Of a stretch of 34,335 bases of DNA, positions 9,138 through 24,700 are shown one piece after another (positions within the stretch are counted from its first letter, which is position 1; the number at the start of each line of letters is the position of its first letter). Under the pieces are notes generated by a model. It searched no databases. It had not been told where the DNA came from and saw nothing but the letters and a program-made list of their open reading frames with translations. Origin of the DNA: Planctomycetota bacterium (GTDB taxonomy: Bacteria; Planctomycetota; J058); the NCBI GenBank assembly GCA_019636275.1, contig JAHBXY010000101.1:1-34335 (forward strand), in the 5' to 3' direction. The position numbers and the translations under genes were made by a program.

Positions 9138-9569
9138 ATGGCTCCTCCGAAGGAAGTCAAGGCCAAGATCAAGCTCCAGTGCCCCGGCGGGCAGGCCACC
9201 CCGGCCCCGCCGGTCGGCCCGGCGCTCGGCCAGCACGGCGTGAACATCGGCCAGTTCGTGAAGCAGTTCAACGATCGGACGAAGGACGCCGCCGGGATGA
9301 CCATCCCGGTCGAGATCACCGTCTTCGCCGACCGCACCTTCACGTTCATCTGCAAGAGCCCGCCGGCGAGCGTGCTCCTGAAGAAGCACGCGCAGGTGGC
9401 CAAGGGCGCGGCCGTGCCGAACCGCGACAAGATCGGCAAGGTCACCAAGGCGCAGGTCATGGAGATCGTGAAGACGAAGCTCCAGGACATGAACTCCTTC
9501 GACGAGGAGGCCGCCTACCGGCAGGTCGTCGGGACCGCGCGGTCGATGGGCATCGAGGTGGTCGGCTAG
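9138..9569 (+). CDS. rplK: 50S ribosomal protein uL11
   Basis: A 143-residue uL11 of the GTPase-associated centre. The family signature GQATPAPPVGPALGQHGVNI is near the N-terminus, and the C-terminal rRNA-binding region (KIGKVTKAQVMEI) ends with the ARSMGIEVVG motif. The usual length is 140-145, so it is complete. It lies 36 bases after nusG and 83 bases before rplA, the standard order. Confidence 0.97.
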   Translation: MAPPKEVKAKIKLQCPGGQATPAPPVGPALGQHGVNIGQFVKQFNDRTKDAAGMTIPVEITVFADRTFTFICKSPPASVLLKKHAQVAKGAAVPNRDKIGKVTKAQVMEIVKTKLQDMNSFDEEAAYRQVVGTARSMGIEVVG

Positions 9570-9606
9570 ACCGACCGTTTTCACGACAACCGTGCCCCGG
9601 GAGCGT

Positions 9607-9624
9607 CCGGCGGGTGACCGCCGG
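9607..9624 (+). promoter_or_regulatory. GNRA-type hairpin in the rplK-rplA gap
   Basis: CCGGCGG (9607-9613) and CCGCCGG (9618-9624) pair perfectly around GTGA, a GNRA-type tetraloop. It lies about 28 bases before the rplA ATG and just ahead of its AGGAGAG ribosome site. L1 represses its own operon by mRNA binding in several bacteria; whether this is such a site is only a guess. Confidence 0.4.
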
Positions 9625-9652
9625 GTGCGTCTGGACCGGGCAGGAGAGCTGA

Positions 9653-10486
9653 ATGTCAGAGAGCGACGACATCCGCGACGAGATCCGCGCGCGGAACGCG
9701 GCCAAGGCGGCCGCCGAGGCCGCCATCGAGGCGGCGACCCAGGCCACGGCCGAGAAGCCGAAGAAGAAGAAGCGCTTCAACCGGAAGTTCAAGCCGAGCA
9801 AGCGCTACCGCGGCGCGAAGACGGCCCGCGGCGACCGGCTGAAGAAGCACTCGATCGGCGACGCGATCAAGCTGGTCAAGACCCTCAAGGCGGCCAAGTT
9901 CGACGAGTCGATGGAGCTGCACCTGCTGCTCGGCGTCGACACGAAGAAGTCGGACCAGCAGGTCCGCGGCACCTTCGTCTTCCCGCACGGCATCGGCCAG
10001 AGCAAGAGGGTCGTGTGCTTCGCCGAGGGCCCGGCGGCCCAGCAGGCGCGCGACGCCGGCGCGCTCGAGGTCGGCGGCGAGGAGCTGGCCAAGAAGATCG
10101 AGGGCGGCTGGTTCGACTTCGACGTCGTCGTCGCCCACCCGGGCATGATGCGCATCGTCGGCCGCCTGGGTAAGGTCCTCGGCCCGAAGAAGCTCATGCC
10201 CAACCCGAAGGAAGGCTCGGTGACCCCGAACGTCGGGGTGGCCGTGAAGGAGTTCGGCGGCGGCAAGGCCAAGTACCGCGTCGACGACGGCGGCAACCTG
10301 CACGTCGTCTGCGGCAAGCGCAGCTTCCCCGACCAGAAGCTCGAGGAGAACATCAGCGCGTTCCTCGAGCACGTCAAGACGCTCAAGCCGACGGGCGCCA
10401 AGGGCACGTTCGTGCTCGGCGGGTCGATCTCCTCGACCATGAGCCCCGGCGTGACCGTGGACCTCGGCTTCCTGGCCGCGCAGTAG
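9653..10486 (+). CDS. rplA: 50S ribosomal protein uL1 with an N-terminal extension
   Basis: A 277-residue uL1, the L1-stalk protein. The body from about residue 53 matches the family: RGDRLKKHSIGDAIKL, KKSDQQVRGTFVFPHGIG, GRLGKVLGPKKLMPNPKEGSVTPNV and SSTMSPGVTVD. The family is normally about 230 residues. The extra 45-50 residues at the start are an Ala/Glu-rich probable helix (about 10-34) followed by a Lys/Arg-rich segment (about 36-53). The ATG at 9653 has AGGAGAG 6 bases upstream, so the extension is probably translated. There is no closer alternative start with an RBS. Confidence 0.95.
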   Translation: MSESDDIRDEIRARNAAKAAAEAAIEAATQATAEKPKKKKRFNRKFKPSKRYRGAKTARGDRLKKHSIGDAIKLVKTLKAAKFDESMELHLLLGVDTKKSDQQVRGTFVFPHGIGQSKRVVCFAEGPAAQQARDAGALEVGGEELAKKIEGGWFDFDVVVAHPGMMRIVGRLGKVLGPKKLMPNPKEGSVTPNVGVAVKEFGGGKAKYRVDDGGNLHVVCGKRSFPDQKLEENISAFLEHVKTLKPTGAKGTFVLGGSISSTMSPGVTVDLGFLAAQ

Positions 10487-10500
10487 AGGGCAGCAGCACC

Positions 10501-11073
10501 ATGTCGAAGCAGCTCAAGACGCTCATGCGTGAGGCCCTCGAGGTCAAGTTCGAGGGGGTCGAGGGCGGCGTGCTCATCAACACGCAGGCCCTGAACAGCG
10601 AGCAGACGTACGCCTTCCGCAAGGCCATGCACGCGCGGAAGCTCAAGTACACGGTCCTGCGCAACGCCATCGCCGCCCGCGCCTTCGTGGACAAGGGCTA
10701 CAAGAAGGGCGAGCTGGACAAGGTCCTCAAGGGGCCGGTCGGCCTCGTCTACTCGAGGGACGAGGGCGGGGCGGTCCTCGCCGCCAAGACGGTCTTCGAG
10801 TGGAAGAAGGACACCCGCGACAAGGTCGTCGAGTGGAAGGGCGCCTTCGTCGACGGCCAGGTGCTGAACGCCAAGGACGCCGAGGCCCTGCGCAATGCGC
10901 CGGGCAAGCAGGAGGTGCGGGCCATGCTGGCCGGCGCCCTGCAGGCGCCGATCGTCAAGCTCGCGGCCACCTTCAAGGAGATGTACGCGCGCTTCGCCTA
11001 CGCCATCAACGCCCTCGAGGAGAAGCGGGGCGGCAAGGGCGAGGCGGCCCCGGCCGAGGGCGGCGCGGCCTAG
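10501..11073 (+). CDS. rplJ: 50S ribosomal protein uL10
   Basis: A 190-residue uL10, the base of the ribosomal stalk that anchors bL12 dimers through its C-terminal helix. It begins 14 bases after rplA, with no room for the usual L10 leader ahead of it. The N-terminal globular part contains KYTVLRNAIAARAF and the GPVGLVYSRDEGG region. The C-terminal segment (EMYARFAYAINALEEKRG) is the expected amphipathic bL12-binding helix, followed by an Ala/Glu/Gly-rich tail. Confidence 0.95.
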   Translation: MSKQLKTLMREALEVKFEGVEGGVLINTQALNSEQTYAFRKAMHARKLKYTVLRNAIAARAFVDKGYKKGELDKVLKGPVGLVYSRDEGGAVLAAKTVFEWKKDTRDKVVEWKGAFVDGQVLNAKDAEALRNAPGKQEVRAMLAGALQAPIVKLAATFKEMYARFAYAINALEEKRGGKGEAAPAEGGAA

Positions 11074-11139
11074 CGCGCGCCGTCGGCCGCGCCGGGCGTG
11101 GCCCGGCGTTTCCGATGTGGCGCGTCGCCGCGCCGATGG

Positions 11140-11171
11140 TATAAGGGCGCGCTCGTCTCGCGACGAGGCGC
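11140..11171 (+). promoter_or_regulatory. TATAAG box followed by a hairpin in the rplJ-rplL gap
   Basis: The 261-base space between rplJ and rplL contains TATAAG (11140-11145), a good -10 box in very GC-rich DNA, though the matching -35 is poor. It is followed at once by a hairpin: GCGC (11147-11150), bulged G, CTCGTC (11152-11157), loop TCGC, GACGAG (11162-11167), GCGC (11168-11171). Either an internal rplL promoter or an attenuator would suit the multi-copy demand for bL12. The two readings cannot be separated by sequence alone. Confidence 0.4.
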
Positions 11172-11218
11172 GTCCGTCAGGACAGGCGCCGGGCCCCTCG
11201 TGGGTCCGACGCGAGACC

Positions 11219-11236
11219 GCCGGCCCCCGGGCCGGC
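11219..11236 (+). other. Second hairpin in the rplJ-rplL gap
   Basis: GCCGGCC (11219-11225), loop CCCG, GGCCGGC (11230-11236): a perfect 7-bp stem about 100 bases before rplL. It has no T-run. Confidence 0.4.
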
Positions 11237-11334
11237 ACCCAAACCCGTGCGGGTCGCTGGCCCGTCACCCCGGTCGCAGAGCGGTCGGGTCATAGATACC
11301 CGGCCGCTGGGCGGCCCGGTCGTTGGAGGAAGTC

Positions 11335-11769
11335 ATGGCCGTTGCGGAGCTGCTGGAGAAGGCGCACTCGCTGGGTGACGCCGAGAAGAACGAGCTGATC
11401 GTCGGGGTCGTCGAGAAGATGACGGTCCTCGGCCTCTCGAACCTGGTCAAGGCGATCGAGACGAAGTTCGACGTCAAGGCGTCGGGCGGCGGCATGATGA
11501 TGGCCATGCCCATGGCGGGCGGTGGCGGCGGCGCGGCCCCGGCGGAGGAGGTCGAGAAGACCGAGTTCGACCTCGTCCTCAAGGACGCCGGCCAGAAGAA
11601 GATCGCCGTCATCAAGGAGGTCCGTGGCATCACGAACCTCAACCTGAAGGACGCCAAGGAGCTCGTCGACAAGGCGCCCGTCACGATCAAGCCCAAGATG
11701 AGCAAGGACGAGGCGGAGAAGGCCAAGGCGGTCCTCGAGGAGGCCGGCGCGGTCATCGAGATCAAGTAG
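11335..11769 (+). CDS. rplL: 50S ribosomal protein bL12 (L7/L12)
   Basis: A 144-residue stalk protein. The N-terminal dimerisation domain (1 to about 50; ELLEKAHSLGDAEKNELIVG) leads to a Gly/Met/Ala hinge (about 53-70). The C-terminal factor-binding domain has EFDLVLKDAGQKKIAVIKEVR, LNLKDAKELVDKAPVTIK and the closing EEAGAVIEIK. The ATG at 11335 is preceded by GGAGGA. An in-frame upstream start at 11323 would add four residues but has no such spacing. Length is slightly above the usual 120-130 because of the hinge. Confidence 0.97.
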   Translation: MAVAELLEKAHSLGDAEKNELIVGVVEKMTVLGLSNLVKAIETKFDVKASGGGMMMAMPMAGGGGGAAPAEEVEKTEFDLVLKDAGQKKIAVIKEVRGITNLNLKDAKELVDKAPVTIKPKMSKDEAEKAKAVLEEAGAVIEIK

Positions 11770-11800
11770 TTCGGCTCGGTCTCGACAACGACCTGGTCAT

Positions 11801-11840
11801 GACGACGAGCGCGCGCGGCGAGGCCGCGCGCGCTCCCGTC
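11801..11840 (+). terminator. Long hairpin after rplL (terminator or attenuator)
   Basis: A perfect 13-bp stem, GAGCGCGCGCGGC (11807-11819) with GCCGCGCGCGCTC (11823-11835), loop GAG, extended by GACG/CGTC (11801-11804 and 11837-11840). It starts 31 bases after the rplL stop. The downstream sequence is only mildly T-rich (TCTCACTTTCC after 11850). It sits just ahead of the rpoB promoter, like the rplL-rpoB attenuator region of E. coli. Confidence 0.65.
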
Positions 11841-11875
11841 GAGTACCTGGTCTCACTTTCCGGGCGGCGACCCCC

Positions 11876-11903
11876 TTGACAGGGTGGCGCCCTCCGGTAG
11901 CCT
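11876..11903 (+). promoter_or_regulatory. Sigma-70 promoter for rpoBC
   Basis: A consensus TTGACA (11876-11881), a 16-base spacer and TAGCCT (11898-11903, a TANNNT box). The start would be near 11910, leaving a leader of about 345 bases before rpoB. It is the best promoter in the window. Confidence 0.7.
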
Positions 11904-12253
11904 CTTGAGCTCCGCGCAGGGAACGTCCGGGTCGGTCCAGCGCAACCGACCCGGCGACTCCCGGGCCTGCCAGGCAGGCCGACGTGGGGCCGACAACCTC
12001 AGCAGCTCGGCAGCGGGTCGCGGTCGGCGCGGCCGCTCGGAGTGAAGGCGACACGATGGCGGCGCAGCGCGAGCCGCGAAGTGTCCCTCACCCTCGAGCG
12101 GCGGCTCCGACCGCCCCGCTGTTTCGTCATCCGTTCGCGGTGCGCCGGGCCCGGCGCACCTGAGTCCCCCCGGCGCGCCCCCCGCGCCCCTCAGAAAAAC
12201 TCGTGCGACGCCCGGGCGGCCCTCGGCCGTCCGGCGACCCAGGGAGATCCCTC
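11904..12253 (+). promoter_or_regulatory. Structured rpoB leader (gene-free stretch)
   Basis: No believable gene lies here. The predicted leader holds four strong hairpins: 11927-11954 (10 bp, CCGGGTCGGT/ACCGACCCGG), 11964-11980 (7 bp), 12139-12160 (GGTGCGCCG/CGGCGCACC around GGCC) and 12212-12234 (10 bp including one G-U, loop CTC). The ribosome site AGGGA (12241-12245) can pair with TCCCT (12248-12252), which would hide it. Together this suggests RNA-level control of polymerase subunit synthesis. No known riboswitch was recognised. Confidence 0.45.
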
Positions 12254-16087
<3,834 letters not shown>

Positions 16088-16126
16088 GAACCCCGGCAAG
16101 CAAAGAAAGACACGGAGGAGATCACC

Positions 16127-20476
<4,350 letters not shown>

Positions 20477-20482
20477 CCGTCG

Positions 20483-20503
20483 GCGCCGGGCCTGACCCGG
20501 CGC
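20483..20503 (+). other. First hairpin after rpoC
   Basis: GCGCCGGG (20483-20490), loop CCTGA, CCCGGCGC (20496-20503): 8 perfect pairs, 6 bases after the rpoC stop and just ahead of the main terminator. It probably supports 3'-end stability. Confidence 0.5.
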
Positions 20504-20516
20504 ATCGAGGCGCCAC

Positions 20517-20558
20517 GACGGCCGCGGCGATCCCAGATCGCCGCGGCCGTCTTCTTGT
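20517..20558 (+). terminator. Intrinsic terminator of the rpoBC unit
   Basis: GACGGCCGCGGCGAT (20517-20531) pairs perfectly with ATCGCCGCGGCCGTC (20537-20551) around a 5-base loop, followed directly by TTCTTGT. A 15-bp GC-rich stem with a T-rich tail is the clearest intrinsic terminator in the window. Confidence 0.9.
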
Positions 20559-20641
20559 ACGAGCGAGGGGGCTTCGGCCGCGGGTGCGTACCGGGCCCGC
20601 TCGATTCGGTCCGAGGGACGCCTGTCCTCGGGTGCGCCAAC

Positions 20642-20928
20642 GTGTGATCGACACGCTCGAACCCACGGGGGGAATGGAACCGCAAGCGAGGCGAGGGCGC
20701 GGAGGCCGAGGCGAGGGGGGAGCGCGCGCGGGTCGTATCGATCGCCGGATCCCCGGTGGGCCGCCGGAGCGAGCGGGAGGCCCGCGGCTGCGGACGGCCG
20801 CGAGCGGTAGGGTTCGCCTGGGCTGCAGCACCGCAGCCGCGGGACGGAGCTCGCGGAGGCGGGCCACACCGACGACCCGCGCGCGCCCCCCCTCGCCCGG
20901 CATCCGCGGCCGCAGCCGTCGATCACAC
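20642..20928. repeat. Dispersed foldable repeat, copy A, with inverted 11-bp ends
   Basis: The core at 20665-20928 is about 94% identical by eye to 32527-32789, same orientation. Ends are GTGTGATCGAC (20642-20652) and its reverse complement GTCGATCACAC (20918-20928). Inside are two nested inverted repeats: 20711-20736 with 20872-20896 (25 pairs, one bulged A) and 20781-20793 with 20831-20843 (13 perfect pairs). It fills the convergent space between the rpoC terminator and the lipoprotein gene; its last base is the first base of the complement of that gene's stop codon. A single-base indel between copies disrupts any shared reading frame, so it is probably non-coding, MITE-like or a structured RNA. 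The remaining gene-free part (20559-20641) holds only a small CCGAGG/CCTCGG hairpin. Confidence 0.8.
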
Positions 20929-21617
20929 TAGTTGAGCTCTCGGAGCCGCTCCCGGATGCGCTCCTGCTCGCCGGTGAGCCGCTCGAGCTCGAGCGTCCGC
21001 GCGTCCTCGGCCGCGAGCTCGTAGAGCGCGCCGGCCAGCGTCATCTGCTGCTCGGCGGCGTCCAGGCGCGCGCGGGCGGCCTCGGCGGTCGCGCGGGCCG
21101 CGCGGTGCTCGTGCTCGGCCATCTCGACCTGCAGCTCCTGAGCGCGCCGGGCCAGCTCGAGCGAGCTCACCCGTTGCTGCAGGTAGGCCAGGCGCGGACC
21201 GACGAGCTGACGGGCCTCGGCCGAGGTGAGCTGCCGCTCCCGCAGCTGGTGGTACTCCCGCTGCGCGGGCTGGAGCTCGTCCTGGCTCGCCGAGAGCTCC
21301 GCGATCGTGGACTCCAGGCGGCCGCGGCGCGCCTGCAGGCGCTGGTGCGCCTCGCGCTCGTGCTCGCGCGCGCGGACCACGTCCTCGGTGGCGCGTTCGC
21401 GCTCGCGGTCCGCCCGGCGCTCGGCCCGCCTGGCGATCCGCATGTGATCTTCGACCTGCGCGAGGCGCTTGTCAGGCACCCCGGCGTCCTCGGCGCGGTC
21501 GAGGCGGCGCTCGGCCGTGTCGATCTGCGCCTGATACGGCGATGTGGCGCACCCGGCGACGACTGCGGTCGCCGCCAGCACGCCGAACCCTCCGACCCAA
21601 CCGACCGCCCGCGCCAC
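20928..21617 (-). CDS. Coiled-coil lipoprotein of unknown function
   Basis: A 229-residue protein starting at a GTG (complement of 21615-21617), chosen because GAGGAGGT stands 4-5 bases upstream. Residues 1-22 form a signal peptide with a lipobox VAGC, making Cys23 the lipidated residue. The rest (about 30-229) is almost wholly charged heptad-like helix rich in Arg, Glu, Ala and Gln (RRADRERERATEDVVRAREH, ARRAQELQVEMAEHEHRAAR), so a long coiled coil anchored in a membrane, probably facing the periplasm. The pattern resembles DUF4398-type or OmpH-like lipoproteins, but no family can be assigned. It is the last gene of the minus-strand run after the hybrid kinase, 153 bases downstream of it. 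The stop codon touches repeat copy A. Confidence 0.75.
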   Translation of the reverse strand: MARAVGWVGGFGVLAATAVVAGCATSPYQAQIDTAERRLDRAEDAGVPDKRLAQVEDHMRIARRAERRADRERERATEDVVRAREHEREAHQRLQARRGRLESTIAELSASQDELQPAQREYHQLRERQLTSAEARQLVGPRLAYLQQRVSSLELARRAQELQVEMAEHEHRAARATAEAARARLDAAEQQMTLAGALYELAAEDARTLELERLTGEQERIRERLRELN

Positions 21618-21770
21618 GGGGACCTCCTCTGGCCTGGTCCGTGACCGTCGCTCGGCGCTCCCGCCGCGTCATCGCCGCGAGCGTCGTGCCGCCCGCAACC
21701 CGCGGCGGGGCGGGCGCCCGGGACAGGCGTGGCGCGGCGGCGCCGGGCCCCGGGACAGCGCGGCCGGGCG

Positions 21771-24700
21771 TCAGCGCGGCGGCGCCGCGAGGAGCAGCTC
21801 GAGCGCGGCCATGTCGACCGGCTTGAGGAGATGGTGGTCGAACCCGGCCGCGAGGGCCCGCGTCCGGTGGCTCGCGCCGCCGTAGCCCGTCACCGCCACC
21901 AGCAACATGCGCGCGTCGGCCGGCCGGGCGCGGATGCGGCGGGCGAGTTCGTAGCCGTCGAGGCCGGGGAGCCCGATGTCCAGGAGCGCGACGTCGGCCG
22001 GCGCCTCGTCGAGCGCCCGCAGGGCGGCCTCGGCGTCGGCGGCGGACCTGACCGCGTGGCCTGCGTCGGCCAGGACGATCGCCAGGGCCCCCCCCGCGTC
22101 CAGGTTGTCGTCGACGATGAGCACCCGGCGCGGCGCCGCCGGCGCCGCGGTGGCGGGCGCCGGCGCGGCGGCCTCCGGGACCAGGGCGAGCGGCAGCCAG
22201 AAGACGAGCTCGCTCCCGGCCCCCGGGCCGGGGCTGCGCGCCTCCACGCGGCCGCCGTGCAGCTCGATCAGCCGGCGCACGACCGTGAGCCCGAGCCCCA
22301 GCCCGCCGTCGTGCCGCCCGGGGCCGGCGTCGCCCCGGATGAACGGGTCGAAGACGTGCGGGAGCAGGTCGGCCGCGATCCCCACGCCGGAGTCGCGCAC
22401 CGCCACCTCCGCCTCGTCGCCCCGGCGCCGCGCCTCGACCTCGATCCGCCCCCCCGGCGGCGTGTAGCGGGCCGCGTTCGTGAGCAGGTTCACGAGCACC
22501 TGCTCGAGGCGAACCGGGTCGGCCAGGGCCACGGGCGCCCCGCGCGCGCGACGGACGACGTGGTGCTCCCGGGCCGTCAGGAGCGGCCCGACCGTCGCCA
22601 GCGCCGAGTCGATCGCGCCCGCGAGCGGCACCGGCTCGAGGCGCAAGGAGATCGCCCCCCGGGTCAGGCGGGCCGCGTCGAGCAGGTCGTCGACCAGGCG
22701 CGCCATGTGCCGCGCCTGCCGCTCGAGGACCGCGCGCGCCTGCTGCGCCCGGAGCGGGTCGCCGGCGCCGAGGAGGGCCGTCGTGGCGATGATGGCCGCG
22801 ATCGGGTTGCGAAGCTCGTGGCCGAGCAAGGCCAGGAACTCGTCCTTGCGCCGGTCGCGGTCGTCCAGCGCGTGCGCGTGGGCCAGGAGCTCGCGCTCCA
22901 TGCGCCGGGCGTTCGACACGTCCGCCACGAGCGCCAGGCAGCGCGCCTCGCCGCCCGGGCCCGGGACGGGGGCGGCCCAGGTGCACAGCTCCAGCGCGCC
23001 CCCCTCCCGGTGACGCCCCCGCGTGTGCAGCTCCAGGAGCGCCGTCCCGGCGAGCACGTGGCGCAGCGCGTCGCCGAGCTCGCCGCACGCGGCCGGGTCG
23101 GCGGCCGGGAAGGGTCGGCCGAGCACCTCGCCGGCGGACCAGCCGAACATGCGCTCGGCCGCCGGGTTCCACAGCCACACGGTCGCCGTCGCGTCGAGGA
23201 GCACGGTCGCCAGCGGCGAGGCGCGCACGAGCGCCTCCAGCGTCCGGTTCGTGTCCTCGAGCGCCCGGCGCCGCGCGACCGCCTCGCGCTCGTCGGTGAA
23301 CACCACGACGGCCGCGAGCTGGCGCCCGGCCTCGTCCCGCACCGGCGTGGCACGGACCCGCAGCGGCTGGCGGCCGCCGTCGGCGCCGACGAAGTCGAGC
23401 TCCTCCAGCGCGACCGCCTCCCCCCGCACCGCCCGCGCGAGCGGCCACTCGTGCGCCTCGAGCTGACGGCCGTCCGGCGTGAAGGCCCGGAGCCCGCGGT
23501 AGTACTCCCCGGGCGCCGTCGCCGGCACGAACGTGCGCCCGCAGAGGCGCTCCGCCTCCGGGTTGTGGGCGTGCAGCGTCCCCTCCGGGTCGACGACGAC
23601 GACCCCGGCGGGGAGCTGCTCGAGGACCGCCGCGAGCAGCGCGCGCTCGTCGGCCTGGGCGCGGAACAGCGCCGCGTTGTCGAGGGCCAGCCCCGCCCGC
23701 GCCGCCAGCTCCTCGGCGACCCCCGCGACCTCGGCGTCGAGGCCGCCGTCGCGGGAGAGCAGGCTCAGCACCCCGAGGACGCGCCCGCGCGCCGCCAGCG
23801 GGACGCACAGGTAGGCGCGCACCGCGCCCGGCAGGTCGTTGGCCGCGTCGGCGCGCCCCGTCCGCAGGACCGCGGTCGCGCCGCTCCCGCCGAGCGCCCA
23901 GCGGCGCTCGAGCTCGTGCGGCGCCGCCAGGAGCGCCGGGTCCTCCGACACCGCCGCGGCCAGGCGCAGCCCGCCCGGCTCGGCCAGGTGGACGCAGCAG
24001 CCGTCGGCCAGCGCCGGGACGACCAGGCGCGCCAGCGCGCCGAGCGTCTCGTCGCGGTCGAGCGACCCGCCGAGCGCGCGCCCGGCCTCCACCAGGAGCG
24101 CGACGCGGCGCGCGGCGCGCGCCCGCTCCTCCTCGAGGGTCTCGAGCGCCGTGGCGTCGAGCGTCAGCCCGCGCAGCCAGCGGCCGGGCCCCTCGCTCAC
24201 GCGGCGCACCCGGTCGCGCAGCCGCACCTGCCGCCCGTCCGACCTCCACGCCCGATAGCGCAGCTCGAGGTCCCCCCGGCCGTCGCGCCCGTGGTCGCGC
24301 AGGGCCGACGCCACGCGGGCGCGGTCGTCGACGTGGACGTGCTCGAGCCAGCACGGGTCGCGCAGCGCGGCGTCGGGGGTCCTCGTCCCGAGGACCTCGG
24401 TCGCGGCCTGGCTGGCGTAGGTGAGCCGCAGCGTCTCGGCGTCGCGCTCCCAGGCGATCGCGCCGGGGAGGTCGTCGAGCAGCGCGCGCAGGTCGCCCGC
24501 CGCGCCCGGCGAGGGCCGCTCGACGAGCGCGCCGACCATCCGCCGCGCCGCGCCGTCGCGGCGCAGCGCGCGCGCGTGGTCCTCCACGAGCACGTAGTCG
24601 CCGTCTGCGCGGCGCAGGCGGTAGCGCTCGGTCCAGGCCTCGTCGCCGCCCGACCGGAAGGCCTCCAGGCTGGCGAGCGTGCGCGCGGCGTCATCGGGAT

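Noticed and set aside
20665..20928. A protein encoded by the dispersed repeat (minus-strand frame from 20926)
   Set aside because: The matching frame in copy B diverges after a 1-base indel and mismatches are not concentrated at third positions.
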